A stretch of 64,000 bases of DNA from Verrucomicrobia subdivision 3 bacterium UBA693 (GTDB lineage Bacteria; Verrucomicrobiota; Verrucomicrobiia; Limisphaerales; UBA8199), in assembly GCA_002298785.1 (NCBI GenBank), contig DBMR01000021.1, positions 8,281-72,280 of the forward strand, given 5' to 3'. The translations under genes and the position numbers were made by a program. Position 1 is the stretch's first letter. Each line of letters begins with the position of its first letter. The notes under the pieces were generated by a model, which was given only the letters and a program-made list of their open reading frames with translations, did no database searches and had not been told where the DNA came from. Below are positions 44,283 through 52,589 of the stretch, one piece after another.

Positions 44283-45215
44283 CTATTTGAAGGCGCTGGT
44301 AACTGCGACTCCGTCAAGCTTTTGAGTCGGCGCCAGGCCTAAAAGCCACAAGGCGGTAGCTGCGGTGTCGCAAGTGCTGATGGGGGCGGCAATTTCAAAG
44401 TGCTTTTTCACGCCCTGTCCCCACGCGATCCAGGGAATCTGGACGTCCTCCATTGTCCCGGCTCCGTGGCCTTTCCCATGGCCGCCGTGGTCCGCCGTGA
44501 TCATCACCACGCTTCGTTTCGCGATGCCGGCTTTGCGGATCGCGTTCATCAAGATGTCGAGGGCGGCGTCGGTGTCAGCGAACGCCTTGATTTGCTCGGA
44601 AGAGCCCCAACCGCGATCATGTCCAACAACGTCGGGATCGGGAAAATGGATAAAGCAAAGGCCCGGTTTATGGGCGAGAATATAGTCGGCAGCGTGCTTC
44701 GCCACGATTTGGGCGGCCACACATGCCTCCGCCTTCTTCAGGGGACCACCATTATCGCTTTTGATCACCATCACTGAATTGTTGTGATCGTAATTGAACT
44801 CATCCACCGTTCCGGGAATGAGCAAATGCCGGAACTTCTCTTTGCCCACAAACATGGCAGTTGAGATTCCGGCCTGCTTTACCGTCTGAAATATCGTGGG
44901 GATTTTCACTATCCCATTGGAGGGCACCCAGCCGTTCCAGGTCATCCGGTGCGTTTCCGGCACTACGCCGGTTAGCATCGAGGTATGCGACGGTAAAGTC
45001 AGCGAGGGCTTTATGGTTTGGGCCGTCCACGACACGGCGCCGGCTTTTGCGAGTTTCTGGAGCACCGGCATCCGGGCCTGCTGGATTACGGACGGTTTGC
45101 CGCCGTCAATGCTAATGATAAAAACGTGGTCGGTAGGCGGCTGTGCGCCAGAGGCTGTCACCGCCAGGCTGCAAAAGCAGACTGATAACAGGATCCATGA
45201 AATAAATCTGATCAT
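44283..45215 (-). CDS. Secreted type I phosphodiesterase / nucleotide pyrophosphatase-like protein
   Basis: 310 residues from ATG 45215 with signal peptide (FISWILLSVCFCSLAVTASG). Alkaline-phosphatase superfamily: metal Asp in VFIISIDGGKPS, nucleophile region IKPSLTLPSHTSMLTG (Thr or Ser), CFIHFPDPDVVGHDRGWG (metal Asp and His), MITADHGGHGKGHG (Asp-His). This set matches the NPP/type I phosphodiesterase family, which cleaves phosphodiesters or phosphonates. It follows the rhamnosidase gene by 111 bp on the same strand, so it may belong to the DeoR-GH78 unit. Confidence 0.9.
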   Translation of the reverse strand: MIRFISWILLSVCFCSLAVTASGAQPPTDHVFIISIDGGKPSVIQQARMPVLQKLAKAGAVSWTAQTIKPSLTLPSHTSMLTGVVPETHRMTWNGWVPSNGIVKIPTIFQTVKQAGISTAMFVGKEKFRHLLIPGTVDEFNYDHNNSVMVIKSDNGGPLKKAEACVAAQIVAKHAADYILAHKPGLCFIHFPDPDVVGHDRGWGSSEQIKAFADTDAALDILMNAIRKAGIAKRSVVMITADHGGHGKGHGAGTMEDVQIPWIAWGQGVKKHFEIAAPISTCDTAATALWLLGLAPTQKLDGVAVTSAFK

Positions 45216-45326
45216 TCGTATCGGGTTTCCCGCCGGCAAAGGCCCGGCGAAGCCGCGCTACGATGGACCATCGCTGGCTCCTCTTCCAGAGGTAATTTTG
45301 AAAACTGCCGGGTGGTCAGTTTTTGG

Positions 45327-48293
45327 TTATCGCTGGCTGGTGAAGGTGTAGCGTCCTCCGGGAACCTCGATAACCAGTTGGTTCTTCTCGGTGTGCACCA
45401 CGTGCAGCGTGGGGTTCTGAGCCAGCGGTTTGCCATTGGCCAGCAGCCCAGTGGGGGCGATGGTCGGCACGGTGACTTCTGCTATCGTGTTGGGCGGTAC
45501 GGCGACTCTCAGTTCAAAGCGATTCCCGGTTTGGCGCCATTCGCTTTCGATTCGGCCGCGGGGAGAATCGTAGCGCGCTCGCACCCAGTCCAACGGTTTG
45601 GCGGGCGCCTCGAGGCGCAGTGTCATCGAAGGCGGTCGCGGTTGAATGGCGAAGCGTTGCCAACCCGGTTCCAGCGGCTTCAACCCGGCGAGCGTCCCAA
45701 ACATCCACTCGCAGACCGCCCCAAAGGAATAGTGCGCGAAGGAATTCATGGACGCATTTTGTTCCCCGCCAAATCCCTTCTCGCGGGTGAAGCTATTCCA
45801 GCGTTCCCAGATGGTGGTGGCGCCGTTTTCCACCTCGAACCCCCAAGACGGGAATTTGCGGCTTTGGAGCAGGCTCACGGCCAGGTCGTGACCATCCGCC
45901 GCGGAGAGCACAGGCAGTAGGGGCCGCGTGCCCAGAAAGCCGGTGGTAATACCCGAGTTCTTCGCGTCTGCCTTGCTGGTGATCTTGCGCGCGAGCAACT
46001 TGGACGCCGCCGACCGGAGGTGGTCGGGGAGCAAGTCCATCCACAGAGCCAGGGCGTAAGCGGTCTGCGTGTCAACGGCGAGCGAACCATCCGCTTTCAC
46101 ATACTTGGCATTGAAGGCGGTTTGGATTTTTTGACGCAGGGCCCGGTAACTTGCCGCCTCCTGGTTTTTGCCGATGGCCGTCGCCATTTCCGCCATCAAG
46201 CTCGTGGAATATGCGAAATACGCGGTATCGATGTAATCAAGGGGTGTGACTTCACCCATGGAGAGCCAATCTCCCCAGTTGTTTCCGTGAACGATTCCCA
46301 GGTTGTCCTTGCTGGTGGCTTTGCGCCACTCGATGAACTTAACCATGGGAGCCCAGCAGCGCTCGATAATGCGGGTGTCGCCATAAGCCTGGTAAATCGC
46401 ATACGGACAAATAATCCCGGCGTCACACCAGGCCGTGCCGAAATCCCACCCATGCTGAAACGGGTAGGGAGCGTAGCCGGGAAAGGTGCCGCTGGGCCGC
46501 TGGGATTCCATCAGTTCCCGCAGCCATTTGGTGTAAAACGCGGCCACATCAGCATTGTAAGTGGCAGCACGTACGTAAATCTGGGCATCCCCAGTCCAGC
46601 CAAAGCGCTCGTCTCGCTGAGGACAATCCGTGGGTAGATCCAGGAAATTCGCCCGTTGTGTCCAGACGATGTTCTTGAAGAGCCGGTTCACCATGGGATC
46701 CGAGCAGGTGAAATCACTCGCTAACGGAGTGTCCGAATGCAGCACCAACCCAGTGATCGCGTCTTTCTCCGGTTTTCCCGGATATCCGGTCAGTTCGACG
46801 TACTGGAAACCGTGAAAGGTAAAGCGCGGCACGTAGGTTTCACCTTGCGGGTCGCCCTTCAAGACATAGTGATCAATCGCCCGCGCCTTGCGCAGGTTTT
46901 CCGTCATCAGCCGTCCGTCCGGATGTAGCATCTCCCCGTAGCGCAATTGAATCACAGTGCCGGCGGGTCCCTTGACCTTTAACCGGGCAACGCCGGCAAA
47001 GTTTTGCCCGAGATTAAAGATATATGCGCCGTTGGTCGTAGTCGTGATCTCGTGCGTGGGAATTTCCTCGATGACCCGCACTGGCAAACCCGGGAAGGAC
47101 TGAAGCTGAGGTGGTCGGTGAAAACCAAGGTCTACCTCGCGACCTTCCACCTTGGTGTTTGGTCCGCTGGCGGGATTGACATGCTCATAGAAAGTGGCTT
47201 TGACACTTCCGTTGTCCTGGGCGCGAATAGCGGATTCCCATCCTTGGTCCGAAAAGCCAGGCATGGTCCAACCCGAGGTCTCCCGCCGGGCATCGTAGTA
47301 CTCGCCCATCAGAAAGTCCGCTTCGCGGATGGGGCCTTCTCCAGTGGTTTTCCAGGAAGCGTCGGTGGAAATCACCTGGCGCCGGCCGTCGGTGTATTCG
47401 ATTTCCATCTGTGCCATGATGGACGGTGTCTTGCCGTAGGTGTATCGACCGATTTTCTCGGTCCCGATCCCGGTCAGTAATCCGAACCCGATGTAACCAG
47501 AGTACCAGCCGTCAGCCACCCAGGCTGCCAGCGCGTTGCCACCGGCACGCACCTGCGCGGTCACGTCGTACGCCCGGTAATAGGCGCGTTGCCGGTAATC
47601 GGTCCAACCGGGCGCGAAGAAGGCGTCCCCGACTCGCTGGCCGTTCAGGTGCAATTCGTAGATCCCCAGCGCGGTCGCGTAGATTGTCGCCGAGCGCACG
47701 CCTTTGTCGGCCTGGAACTCCTTGCGATATTGTCTTGCTCCGGGCAGATAGAGACTTCCCGGATCCTTGTGCAAATTCGAGGTGTCCCGGTAGCTGATAT
47801 ACTCTGCCTGCCAGTCTGCTGGTTGCAGCAGGCCCATGCGCCAGACCGCCGTCGTACTCCAACGCGACACCTTCCCTTGCGCATCCCAAACCCGCACCCG
47901 CCAATAGCAGCGCTGGCGTGATGTGAGCACTTTGCCTTCATAAACGATCTGGGAGGTTACACCGCTGTCGACTTTGCCGGTGTCCCACATATCGGCTTTA
48001 CCGCTCCGCAACAGCTTCGCGTCCGACCCAACCTGAATCTGAAAACCGGTTTGGCGCTGCGCCGGGGCGTCCGAGGCGACGAGCCATTCCAATCGTGGTT
48101 TCGATTCACCGAGCGCGAGCGGGTTCTCCAGGTATTCGCAACGCAGCCGGGTGGGCTTCAGACCTGCGGCGTCAGCCACGCCAGCAGTGGCCAGAAAGAT
48201 AGCCAGGCAAGGTAATGAGAATAACCGCAGGGCTTTCGACGCCGTAAAACCGGACGGCTGGCAGACAATGGTGGATATGGTTTCAGTTTTCAT
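45327..48293 (-). CDS. Secreted alpha-L-rhamnosidase, GH78 (BMC-linked)
   Basis: About 988 residues from ATG 48293, with signal peptide (ALRLFSLPCLAIFLATAGVA). N-terminal sandwich LRCEYLENPLALGESKPRLE, Bac_rhamnosid_N YATALGIYELHLNGQRVGDA, then the (alpha/alpha)6 barrel with the catalytic acidic motif TDCPQRDERFGWTGDAQIY and the general-base Glu in GATTIWERWNSF. Unlike the 15823-19113 paralogue it has no discoidin insertion. It lies downstream of the DeoR gene (65-bp gap), divergent from the BMC operon, so it should be expressed with BMC control and supply L-rhamnose to it. Confidence 0.94.
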   Translation of the reverse strand: MKTETISTIVCQPSGFTASKALRLFSLPCLAIFLATAGVADAAGLKPTRLRCEYLENPLALGESKPRLEWLVASDAPAQRQTGFQIQVGSDAKLLRSGKADMWDTGKVDSGVTSQIVYEGKVLTSRQRCYWRVRVWDAQGKVSRWSTTAVWRMGLLQPADWQAEYISYRDTSNLHKDPGSLYLPGARQYRKEFQADKGVRSATIYATALGIYELHLNGQRVGDAFFAPGWTDYRQRAYYRAYDVTAQVRAGGNALAAWVADGWYSGYIGFGLLTGIGTEKIGRYTYGKTPSIMAQMEIEYTDGRRQVISTDASWKTTGEGPIREADFLMGEYYDARRETSGWTMPGFSDQGWESAIRAQDNGSVKATFYEHVNPASGPNTKVEGREVDLGFHRPPQLQSFPGLPVRVIEEIPTHEITTTTNGAYIFNLGQNFAGVARLKVKGPAGTVIQLRYGEMLHPDGRLMTENLRKARAIDHYVLKGDPQGETYVPRFTFHGFQYVELTGYPGKPEKDAITGLVLHSDTPLASDFTCSDPMVNRLFKNIVWTQRANFLDLPTDCPQRDERFGWTGDAQIYVRAATYNADVAAFYTKWLRELMESQRPSGTFPGYAPYPFQHGWDFGTAWCDAGIICPYAIYQAYGDTRIIERCWAPMVKFIEWRKATSKDNLGIVHGNNWGDWLSMGEVTPLDYIDTAYFAYSTSLMAEMATAIGKNQEAASYRALRQKIQTAFNAKYVKADGSLAVDTQTAYALALWMDLLPDHLRSAASKLLARKITSKADAKNSGITTGFLGTRPLLPVLSAADGHDLAVSLLQSRKFPSWGFEVENGATTIWERWNSFTREKGFGGEQNASMNSFAHYSFGAVCEWMFGTLAGLKPLEPGWQRFAIQPRPPSMTLRLEAPAKPLDWVRARYDSPRGRIESEWRQTGNRFELRVAVPPNTIAEVTVPTIAPTGLLANGKPLAQNPTLHVVHTEKNQLVIEVPGGRYTFTSQR

Positions 48294-48358
48294 GCTGGTT
48301 CGAGTATTTGACGTGTCCCTTCCTGCCTCGATGTGGCCCACGCAGGCTTCCCCGCCGA

Positions 48359-49138
48359 TCAGTTCGTTTCCGCGCTTTGAGCTGGAGCAACAATAACTTC
48401 AAGGTCCCGGGCCCGCAGCTTTTCAATCAGGTCAATTGGAGTGGCGGCGTCGGTCACAATGGTGTCGATGGCTTCCAGTCCGCATAACGGCAGCACGGAG
48501 CGCCGCCCAAATTTCGTGTGGTCCAGGCAAAAGATCACGCGGCTGGCGGCTTGGATCATGGCTCGCTGGATATCAATCAGTAAACCGTGGGAATTGGTGA
48601 ACCCTTCCTCGGTTACCCCGCCGGCGCTCATGATCGCCGTGTCCGCGTGCATCTTCGAAAATGCCTCCACTGCCAGCGGCCCGACCAGCACTCCCAGGCG
48701 GGGATAAATCACTCCGCCCGAAACCACCACCTCGAGTCGGTTGGCAGAGGCGAACAGGTTGGCCACCGGCAGGGAGTTGGTCACGATTTGCGGACGCTTA
48801 TTCTCAATATACCTCGCCACGTGATAAACAGTCGTGCCGGCGTCCAGAATCACACTGGTGTTTGGGGCCACTAGCGCGGCGGCGGTTTTGCCAATCGCCT
48901 CTTTCTCCGACAACTGATGCGTGTCTCGAGCGGCGAAAGTGAATTCATCCGAACGCGGCACTACCACGCGGGCACCCCCATGCGTCCTTTGAAAACTTCC
49001 AGAAACTTCCAAGACCGAGATGTCCCGTCTTATGGTGGATACTGAGGCCCCCACTTGCCGCGAAATCTCCTCAAGTGATGCGAATTCAACCTGTTGCAGA
49101 TATTCCGCGATTCGATGCTGGCGCTCTTCGGGCTGCAT
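48359..49138 (-). CDS. DeoR-family transcriptional regulator
   Basis: 259 residues from ATG 49138. The N-terminal winged helix-turn-helix is RIAEYLQQVEFASLEEISRQ then VGASVSTIRRDISVLEVSGS. The C-terminal DeoRC/isomerase-like sensor (about 75-240) has VILDAGTTVYHVARYI, IVTNSLPVANL, GPLAVEAFSKMHADTAIMSA and CLDHTKFGRRS. DeoR proteins bind phosphorylated sugars; a rhamnulose- or fuculose-phosphate effector is likely from context. It sits 86 bp from the divergent pduL, the usual site of the regulator in PVM BMC loci. Confidence 0.93.
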   Translation of the reverse strand: MQPEERQHRIAEYLQQVEFASLEEISRQVGASVSTIRRDISVLEVSGSFQRTHGGARVVVPRSDEFTFAARDTHQLSEKEAIGKTAAALVAPNTSVILDAGTTVYHVARYIENKRPQIVTNSLPVANLFASANRLEVVVSGGVIYPRLGVLVGPLAVEAFSKMHADTAIMSAGGVTEEGFTNSHGLLIDIQRAMIQAASRVIFCLDHTKFGRRSVLPLCGLEAIDTIVTDAATPIDLIEKLRARDLEVIVAPAQSAETN

Positions 49139-49165
49139 GACGTTGAAGATCATGAAAGAAATTGG

Positions 49166-49181
49166 AATATTTTGCAATATT
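49166..49181. promoter_or_regulatory. Inverted repeat in the DeoR/BMC divergent promoter region
   Basis: AATATT-TTGC-AATATT (49166-49181) is a perfect 6-bp inverted repeat, followed four bases later by TTGACA (49186-49191), a perfect -35 hexamer pointing into the BMC operon. I see no good -10 at the expected distance. It is a candidate operator for the DeoR regulator. Confidence 0.45.
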
Positions 49182-49224
49182 TATTTTGACAATCTTTCGA
49201 TTTCTAGCAAAACTGCGCCCAGTT

Positions 49225-49902
49225 ATGGTAGGCACAAACGCTTTGCCGCATCGAGCGGTCATCGAACATTTGGTGCGCCAAGCCGTTTATCAACGGTTGG
49301 GTCAGCCCCTGCCCAAAGCAGCCGCAGGTGCAAATCCACTCGTGGTGAATGTGAGTGCGCGGCACTGCCATTTGACGCAACAGGCAGTGGAGGCGCTTTT
49401 TGGTCCGGGCCATCAACTGACGGTTCATAAATGGCTCTACCAGGATGGGCAGTTCGCCGCCAAGGAAACGCTCACGCTGATTGGCCCGCGAAGCCGGGTG
49501 ATTTCCAACCTGCGCATCCTTGGTCCTTGCCGCAACCTCAATCAGGTAGAGCTTTCCTACACGGATGGCATCGCGTTGGGCTTTGATCTACCGCTCCGAA
49601 TTTCTGGTGACATAAAGGGCACGTTGGGCGGCATGCTGATGGGGCCGGCGGGCTTTTTCGAGATGTCTGAAGGTGTGATTCGCGCGCTGCGGCATGTGCA
49701 CATGTCCCCGGCGGATGCCAGCTTTTTCGGGGTGAAAGCAGGCGAGGCGATGAAATTGAAGATCGGCGGGCCATGCGGGATTGTGCTGGATCGGATGCTG
49801 GTCCGCGTGGATCCGAGCTTCAAACTCGAAGTCCACATTGATACGGACGAGGGCAATGCCTGCAACCTGCAACCCGACACACCGTGCGAGCTGGTGAAAT
49901 GA
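49225..49902 (+). CDS. pduL: Phosphate acyltransferase PduL
   Basis: 225 residues from ATG 49225; the frame can be extended upstream only with an ATT start and would run over the operator. BMC-type phosphotransacylase that converts acyl-CoA and phosphate to acyl-phosphate and CoA. Zinc motifs: VVNVSARHCHLTQQAV (His47, His49), ALRHVHMSPADA and the third site VHIDTDEGNACNL. The family GPCRNLNQVELS strand is present. Residues about 9-26 (HRAVIEHLVRQAVYQRLGQP) form an amphipathic helix followed by a Pro/Ala linker, typical of an encapsulation peptide. First gene of the operon. Confidence 0.93.
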   Translation: MVGTNALPHRAVIEHLVRQAVYQRLGQPLPKAAAGANPLVVNVSARHCHLTQQAVEALFGPGHQLTVHKWLYQDGQFAAKETLTLIGPRSRVISNLRILGPCRNLNQVELSYTDGIALGFDLPLRISGDIKGTLGGMLMGPAGFFEMSEGVIRALRHVHMSPADASFFGVKAGEAMKLKIGGPCGIVLDRMLVRVDPSFKLEVHIDTDEGNACNLQPDTPCELVK

Positions 49903-50011
49903 CTTTGGCCATCTGACCGGGGAAGGGGCGGCTGGCCTGTTTTTCTTGGGAAGAGCAGGGCGGTGACCCCGAGGGACAACGGAAACGAGCAATTTAACAA
50001 CGACAAACATT

Positions 50012-50302
50012 ATGAGCGAAGCATTAGGAATGATAGAAACAAAAGGATACGTCGGCAGCGTGGAAGCCAGCGATGCCATGGTGAAAGCCGCCAACGTAAC
50101 ATTGGTCAAGACGATACCCATTGGTGGTGGGCTGATCACCGTTCTCTGCAAGGGGGACGTGGGCAGCGTCAAAGCCGCGGTCGACGCCGGGGCGCGGGCG
50201 GCTTCCAAAGTGGGGGAACTCGTTAGTTCCCACATCCTGGCGCGGCCGCATGAAGATTTATTGAAATCCTTCCTGGGTGAGCCGGCCAACAAGGCCAAGT
50301 AA
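50012..50302 (+). CDS. BMC-H shell protein 1
   Basis: 96 residues, single BMC domain: ALGMIETKGYVGSVEASDAM, ILARPHEDL. The pore loop is TIPIGGGLITVL; the GGG pore and the VLCKGDVG segment (a Cys beside the pore strand) differ from the other two BMC-H proteins. It should form cyclic hexamers tiling the shell. It is 109 bp after pduL, without a Shine-Dalgarno before the ATG. Confidence 0.95.
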   Translation: MSEALGMIETKGYVGSVEASDAMVKAANVTLVKTIPIGGGLITVLCKGDVGSVKAAVDAGARAASKVGELVSSHILARPHEDLLKSFLGEPANKAK

Positions 50303-50334
50303 GCCGTCCCTAAACTCCGTATCAAGGAATCTTT

Positions 50335-50613
50335 ATGAGTCAACAAGCTATTGGAATGATCGAGTGCAAAGGGCTGTGCCCGCTGTTGGAAGCGTGCGAT
50401 GCCGCCCTTAAATCCGCCAACGTGACGCTGGTGGGTTGGGAAAAGATTGGCAGCGGATATGTGACCGGTTTCTTCCGTGGCGACGTCGCCGCGGTCAAAG
50501 CCGCGACTGACGCCGGCGCCGCGGCCGCTTCGCAGGTTGGCCAGGTGGTGAGCGTGCAAGTCATCCCCCGCCCGCACGAAGGTCTGTCTGCCCTGGGCAA
50601 GTGGCTGCAATAA
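50335..50613 (+). CDS. BMC-H shell protein 2 (PduA/EutM-like)
   Basis: 92 residues, a typical BMC domain with MIECKGLCPLLEACDAALKS, a canonical KIGSGYVTGFFRGDVAAVKA pore loop and VIPRPHEGL. The GSG pore matches PduA-type hexamers that pass small polar metabolites. AAGGAA lies 6 nt before the ATG. A hexamer is inferred. Confidence 0.96.
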   Translation: MSQQAIGMIECKGLCPLLEACDAALKSANVTLVGWEKIGSGYVTGFFRGDVAAVKAATDAGAAAASQVGQVVSVQVIPRPHEGLSALGKWLQ

Positions 50614-50651
50614 CCGCTTTGCCGGACTGATCTGAACGCGCCGCCCGAGCC

Positions 50652-51842
50652 ATGAAAGTGCTCATCGCCAATCTCGGCTCCACTTCCCTGAAGTGGCGGC
50701 TGTTCGATTTCTCGAACGGCCAGGAGCAAATGCTGCACAAAGGCGGATTCGAGCGCGTGGCGGACTATCCTCAGGCCATCAATGATTGTCTGGGGCAATT
50801 GACGGCGGCGGGAGTGATTAAGACCGGGGCCGAACTGGCTGCGGTCGGCTTCAAAACGATCATGGCGCGCGGTTACAACGGGTGCGTGCGGCTTGATGAA
50901 GCGGTCGTCAGCGCCATGGAGGCCTTCAGCGATATTGCTCCGGCTCACAATCCTCCCTACATCACCGGCATCCGCCTGTTCGCTCAGCAGATGCCGGAGG
51001 TGCCCCTGGTGGGGCTTTTTGAGACGGCGTTTTACCAGTGGATTTCGCCGGCGGCATCGCGCTATGCCGTGCCGGAGGACTGGCATGCCGCCGGGGTGCG
51101 CCGCTGGGGCTTTCACGGAGCCAGCCACAAGTTCATTGCCGAGCGCTCCGCCGAATTGTTGGGGCGTCAGGACGTGGCGGAACGCGCCCGCCGACTTTAT
51201 GTGAACCAGGGCGCCGCGCCGGTTGCGGCCCCCAGTCTGCGGGTTATTTCGTGCCATCTCGGCGGCAGTTCGTCGGTTACCGGGATTCGCGACGGCGTGG
51301 CCCTCGGAACGAGCATGGGGTTGAGTCCGCAATCCGGTTTGCCCCAGAACAACCGCGTTGGCGACCTCGATTCCTTTGCTTTGCCTTACATTACGCGCGC
51401 ACTGGGTTTGAGTTTGGATGAAGCGGAAAAAATCTTGTGCCAGGATTCCGGTCTAAAGGCGCTGTCGGGGGGCTTCAATGACATCCGCGACATCGAAGCG
51501 CAGGCCCGGCAGGGGAATGCCAAAGCCCAGCTCGCTTTAGATGTCCTCGTGCAGCAAGCGCGGCACTGGATCGGCGCGTTCCTGCTGGAATTGGACGGCG
51601 CGGACGCCCTGGTGTTCACCGCCGGGATTGGCGAGAACAACTCCACGGTGCGGGAAGCCGTTTGTCGCAATTTGTCCGGGCTGGGATTGAAACTGGACCC
51701 GGAAAAGAACCGGTCGGTCAAAGCGGTGGAAGCCGTGATCAGCGCACCGGATTCGCGCGTGAAAATCATGGTGGTGCCGGCCAATGAAGAACTGGTGGTC
51801 GCCCGCGAAGTTAAACGATTTTTGGAAAACGCGGCGAGGTGA
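50652..51842 (+). CDS. Acetate-kinase homologue of the BMC operon, variant active site
   Basis: 396 residues of the acetate/propionate kinase (ASKHA) fold, expected to make ATP from the acyl-phosphate produced by PduL. Kept: Asn7, Ser10, Ser12 (MKVLIANLGSTSLKW), His155 (WGFHGASHKF), Arg235 (NNRVGDLD), C-terminal NEE, and the ATP-site HLGGSSSVTGIRDG and FTAGIGENNS. Changed: the usual GHRVVHGG segment is GFKTIMARGY (Arg91-equivalent is Lys68), and the FDTAFH catalytic Asp (Asp148-equivalent) is Glu124. A different acyl group, such as lactyl-phosphate, could be the substrate. It lies between BMC-H genes. Confidence 0.9.
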   Translation: MKVLIANLGSTSLKWRLFDFSNGQEQMLHKGGFERVADYPQAINDCLGQLTAAGVIKTGAELAAVGFKTIMARGYNGCVRLDEAVVSAMEAFSDIAPAHNPPYITGIRLFAQQMPEVPLVGLFETAFYQWISPAASRYAVPEDWHAAGVRRWGFHGASHKFIAERSAELLGRQDVAERARRLYVNQGAAPVAAPSLRVISCHLGGSSSVTGIRDGVALGTSMGLSPQSGLPQNNRVGDLDSFALPYITRALGLSLDEAEKILCQDSGLKALSGGFNDIRDIEAQARQGNAKAQLALDVLVQQARHWIGAFLLELDGADALVFTAGIGENNSTVREAVCRNLSGLGLKLDPEKNRSVKAVEAVISAPDSRVKIMVVPANEELVVAREVKRFLENAAR

Positions 51843-51898
51843 GTCCTCGTGGCGTCAGATTTGTCGAGAATTAACAATACAAGCAACAGGATCGAATT

Positions 51899-52192
51899 AT
51901 GGCTCATCAAGCAATTGGAATGATTGAAACGCGCGGCCTGGTCGCGCTGGTGGAAGGCACGGACGCCATGCTGAAGGCGGCGAACGTGGAACTGGCGGGA
52001 CCGATGACCCAGGTGGGTAACGCGCTGGTAACCGCGGTAGTAGTTGGCGACGTGGCGGCGGTGAAAGCCGCTACCGACGCCGGGGCCCAGGCGATCAAAG
52101 CCATCAAAGGCGAAGTGGTCAGTGTTCACGTGATTGCTCGTCCGCACGCGGATGTCGAGGCGGTGCTGCCGAAGAAACCGGCGGTGAAATAA
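51899..52192 (+). CDS. BMC-H shell protein 3
   Basis: 97 residues, BMC domain with MIETRGLVALVEGTDAMLKA, pore loop QVGNALVTAVVVGDVAAVKA and VIARPHADVE. The pore Gly-Ser-Gly is replaced by VGNA, so the hexamer pore should have a different size or charge. ACAGGA lies about 8 nt before the ATG. Confidence 0.95.
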   Translation: MAHQAIGMIETRGLVALVEGTDAMLKAANVELAGPMTQVGNALVTAVVVGDVAAVKAATDAGAQAIKAIKGEVVSVHVIARPHADVEAVLPKKPAVK

Positions 52193-52263
52193 TCGTTCGG
52201 GGACGACGGGCACGGGCACGCGCATTTGGCGCGGACTCCGCGCCCTGCAAGAAAAGGCAACCT

Positions 52264-52575
52264 ATGTTCCTGGCCAGAGTAGAAGGCGCGGTCGTCGCCA
52301 CTAAGAAGGACCCCTCCATGAGCGGTCGGAAGCTGCTGCTGCTGCGGCCGCAATTGGTGGACGATAAGGATCCCGGTAAATTCCGGCCCGGCGCCAATAC
52401 GATTGTGGCGGTGGACAGTGTGGGAGCCGGCGTGGGCGAGTTGGTGCTTTTTTGCCAGGGCAGTTCGGCCCGTCTCGCCCCCAATCTGAAGGACGCGCCC
52501 GTCGATGCCGTCATTATCGGCATCGTGGATACGGTGGATGTCCTCGGGAAAGAAATCTACAACGCCAAGACCTGA
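52264..52575 (+). CDS. BMC-P pentameric shell protein 1 (EutN/CcmL family)
   Basis: 103 residues starting MFLARVEGAVVATKKDPSMS, with GRKLLLLRPQLVDDKDPGKF, the VAVDSVGAGVGELVLFCQGS core and VDAVIIGIVDTV, all typical of EutN/CcmL. It forms vertex pentamers. AAAAGG lies 6 nt before the ATG. It is 15 bp ahead of the aldehyde dehydrogenase. Confidence 0.96.
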   Translation: MFLARVEGAVVATKKDPSMSGRKLLLLRPQLVDDKDPGKFRPGANTIVAVDSVGAGVGELVLFCQGSSARLAPNLKDAPVDAVIIGIVDTVDVLGKEIYNAKT

Positions 52576-52589
52576 ACCGCTGAATTTGC

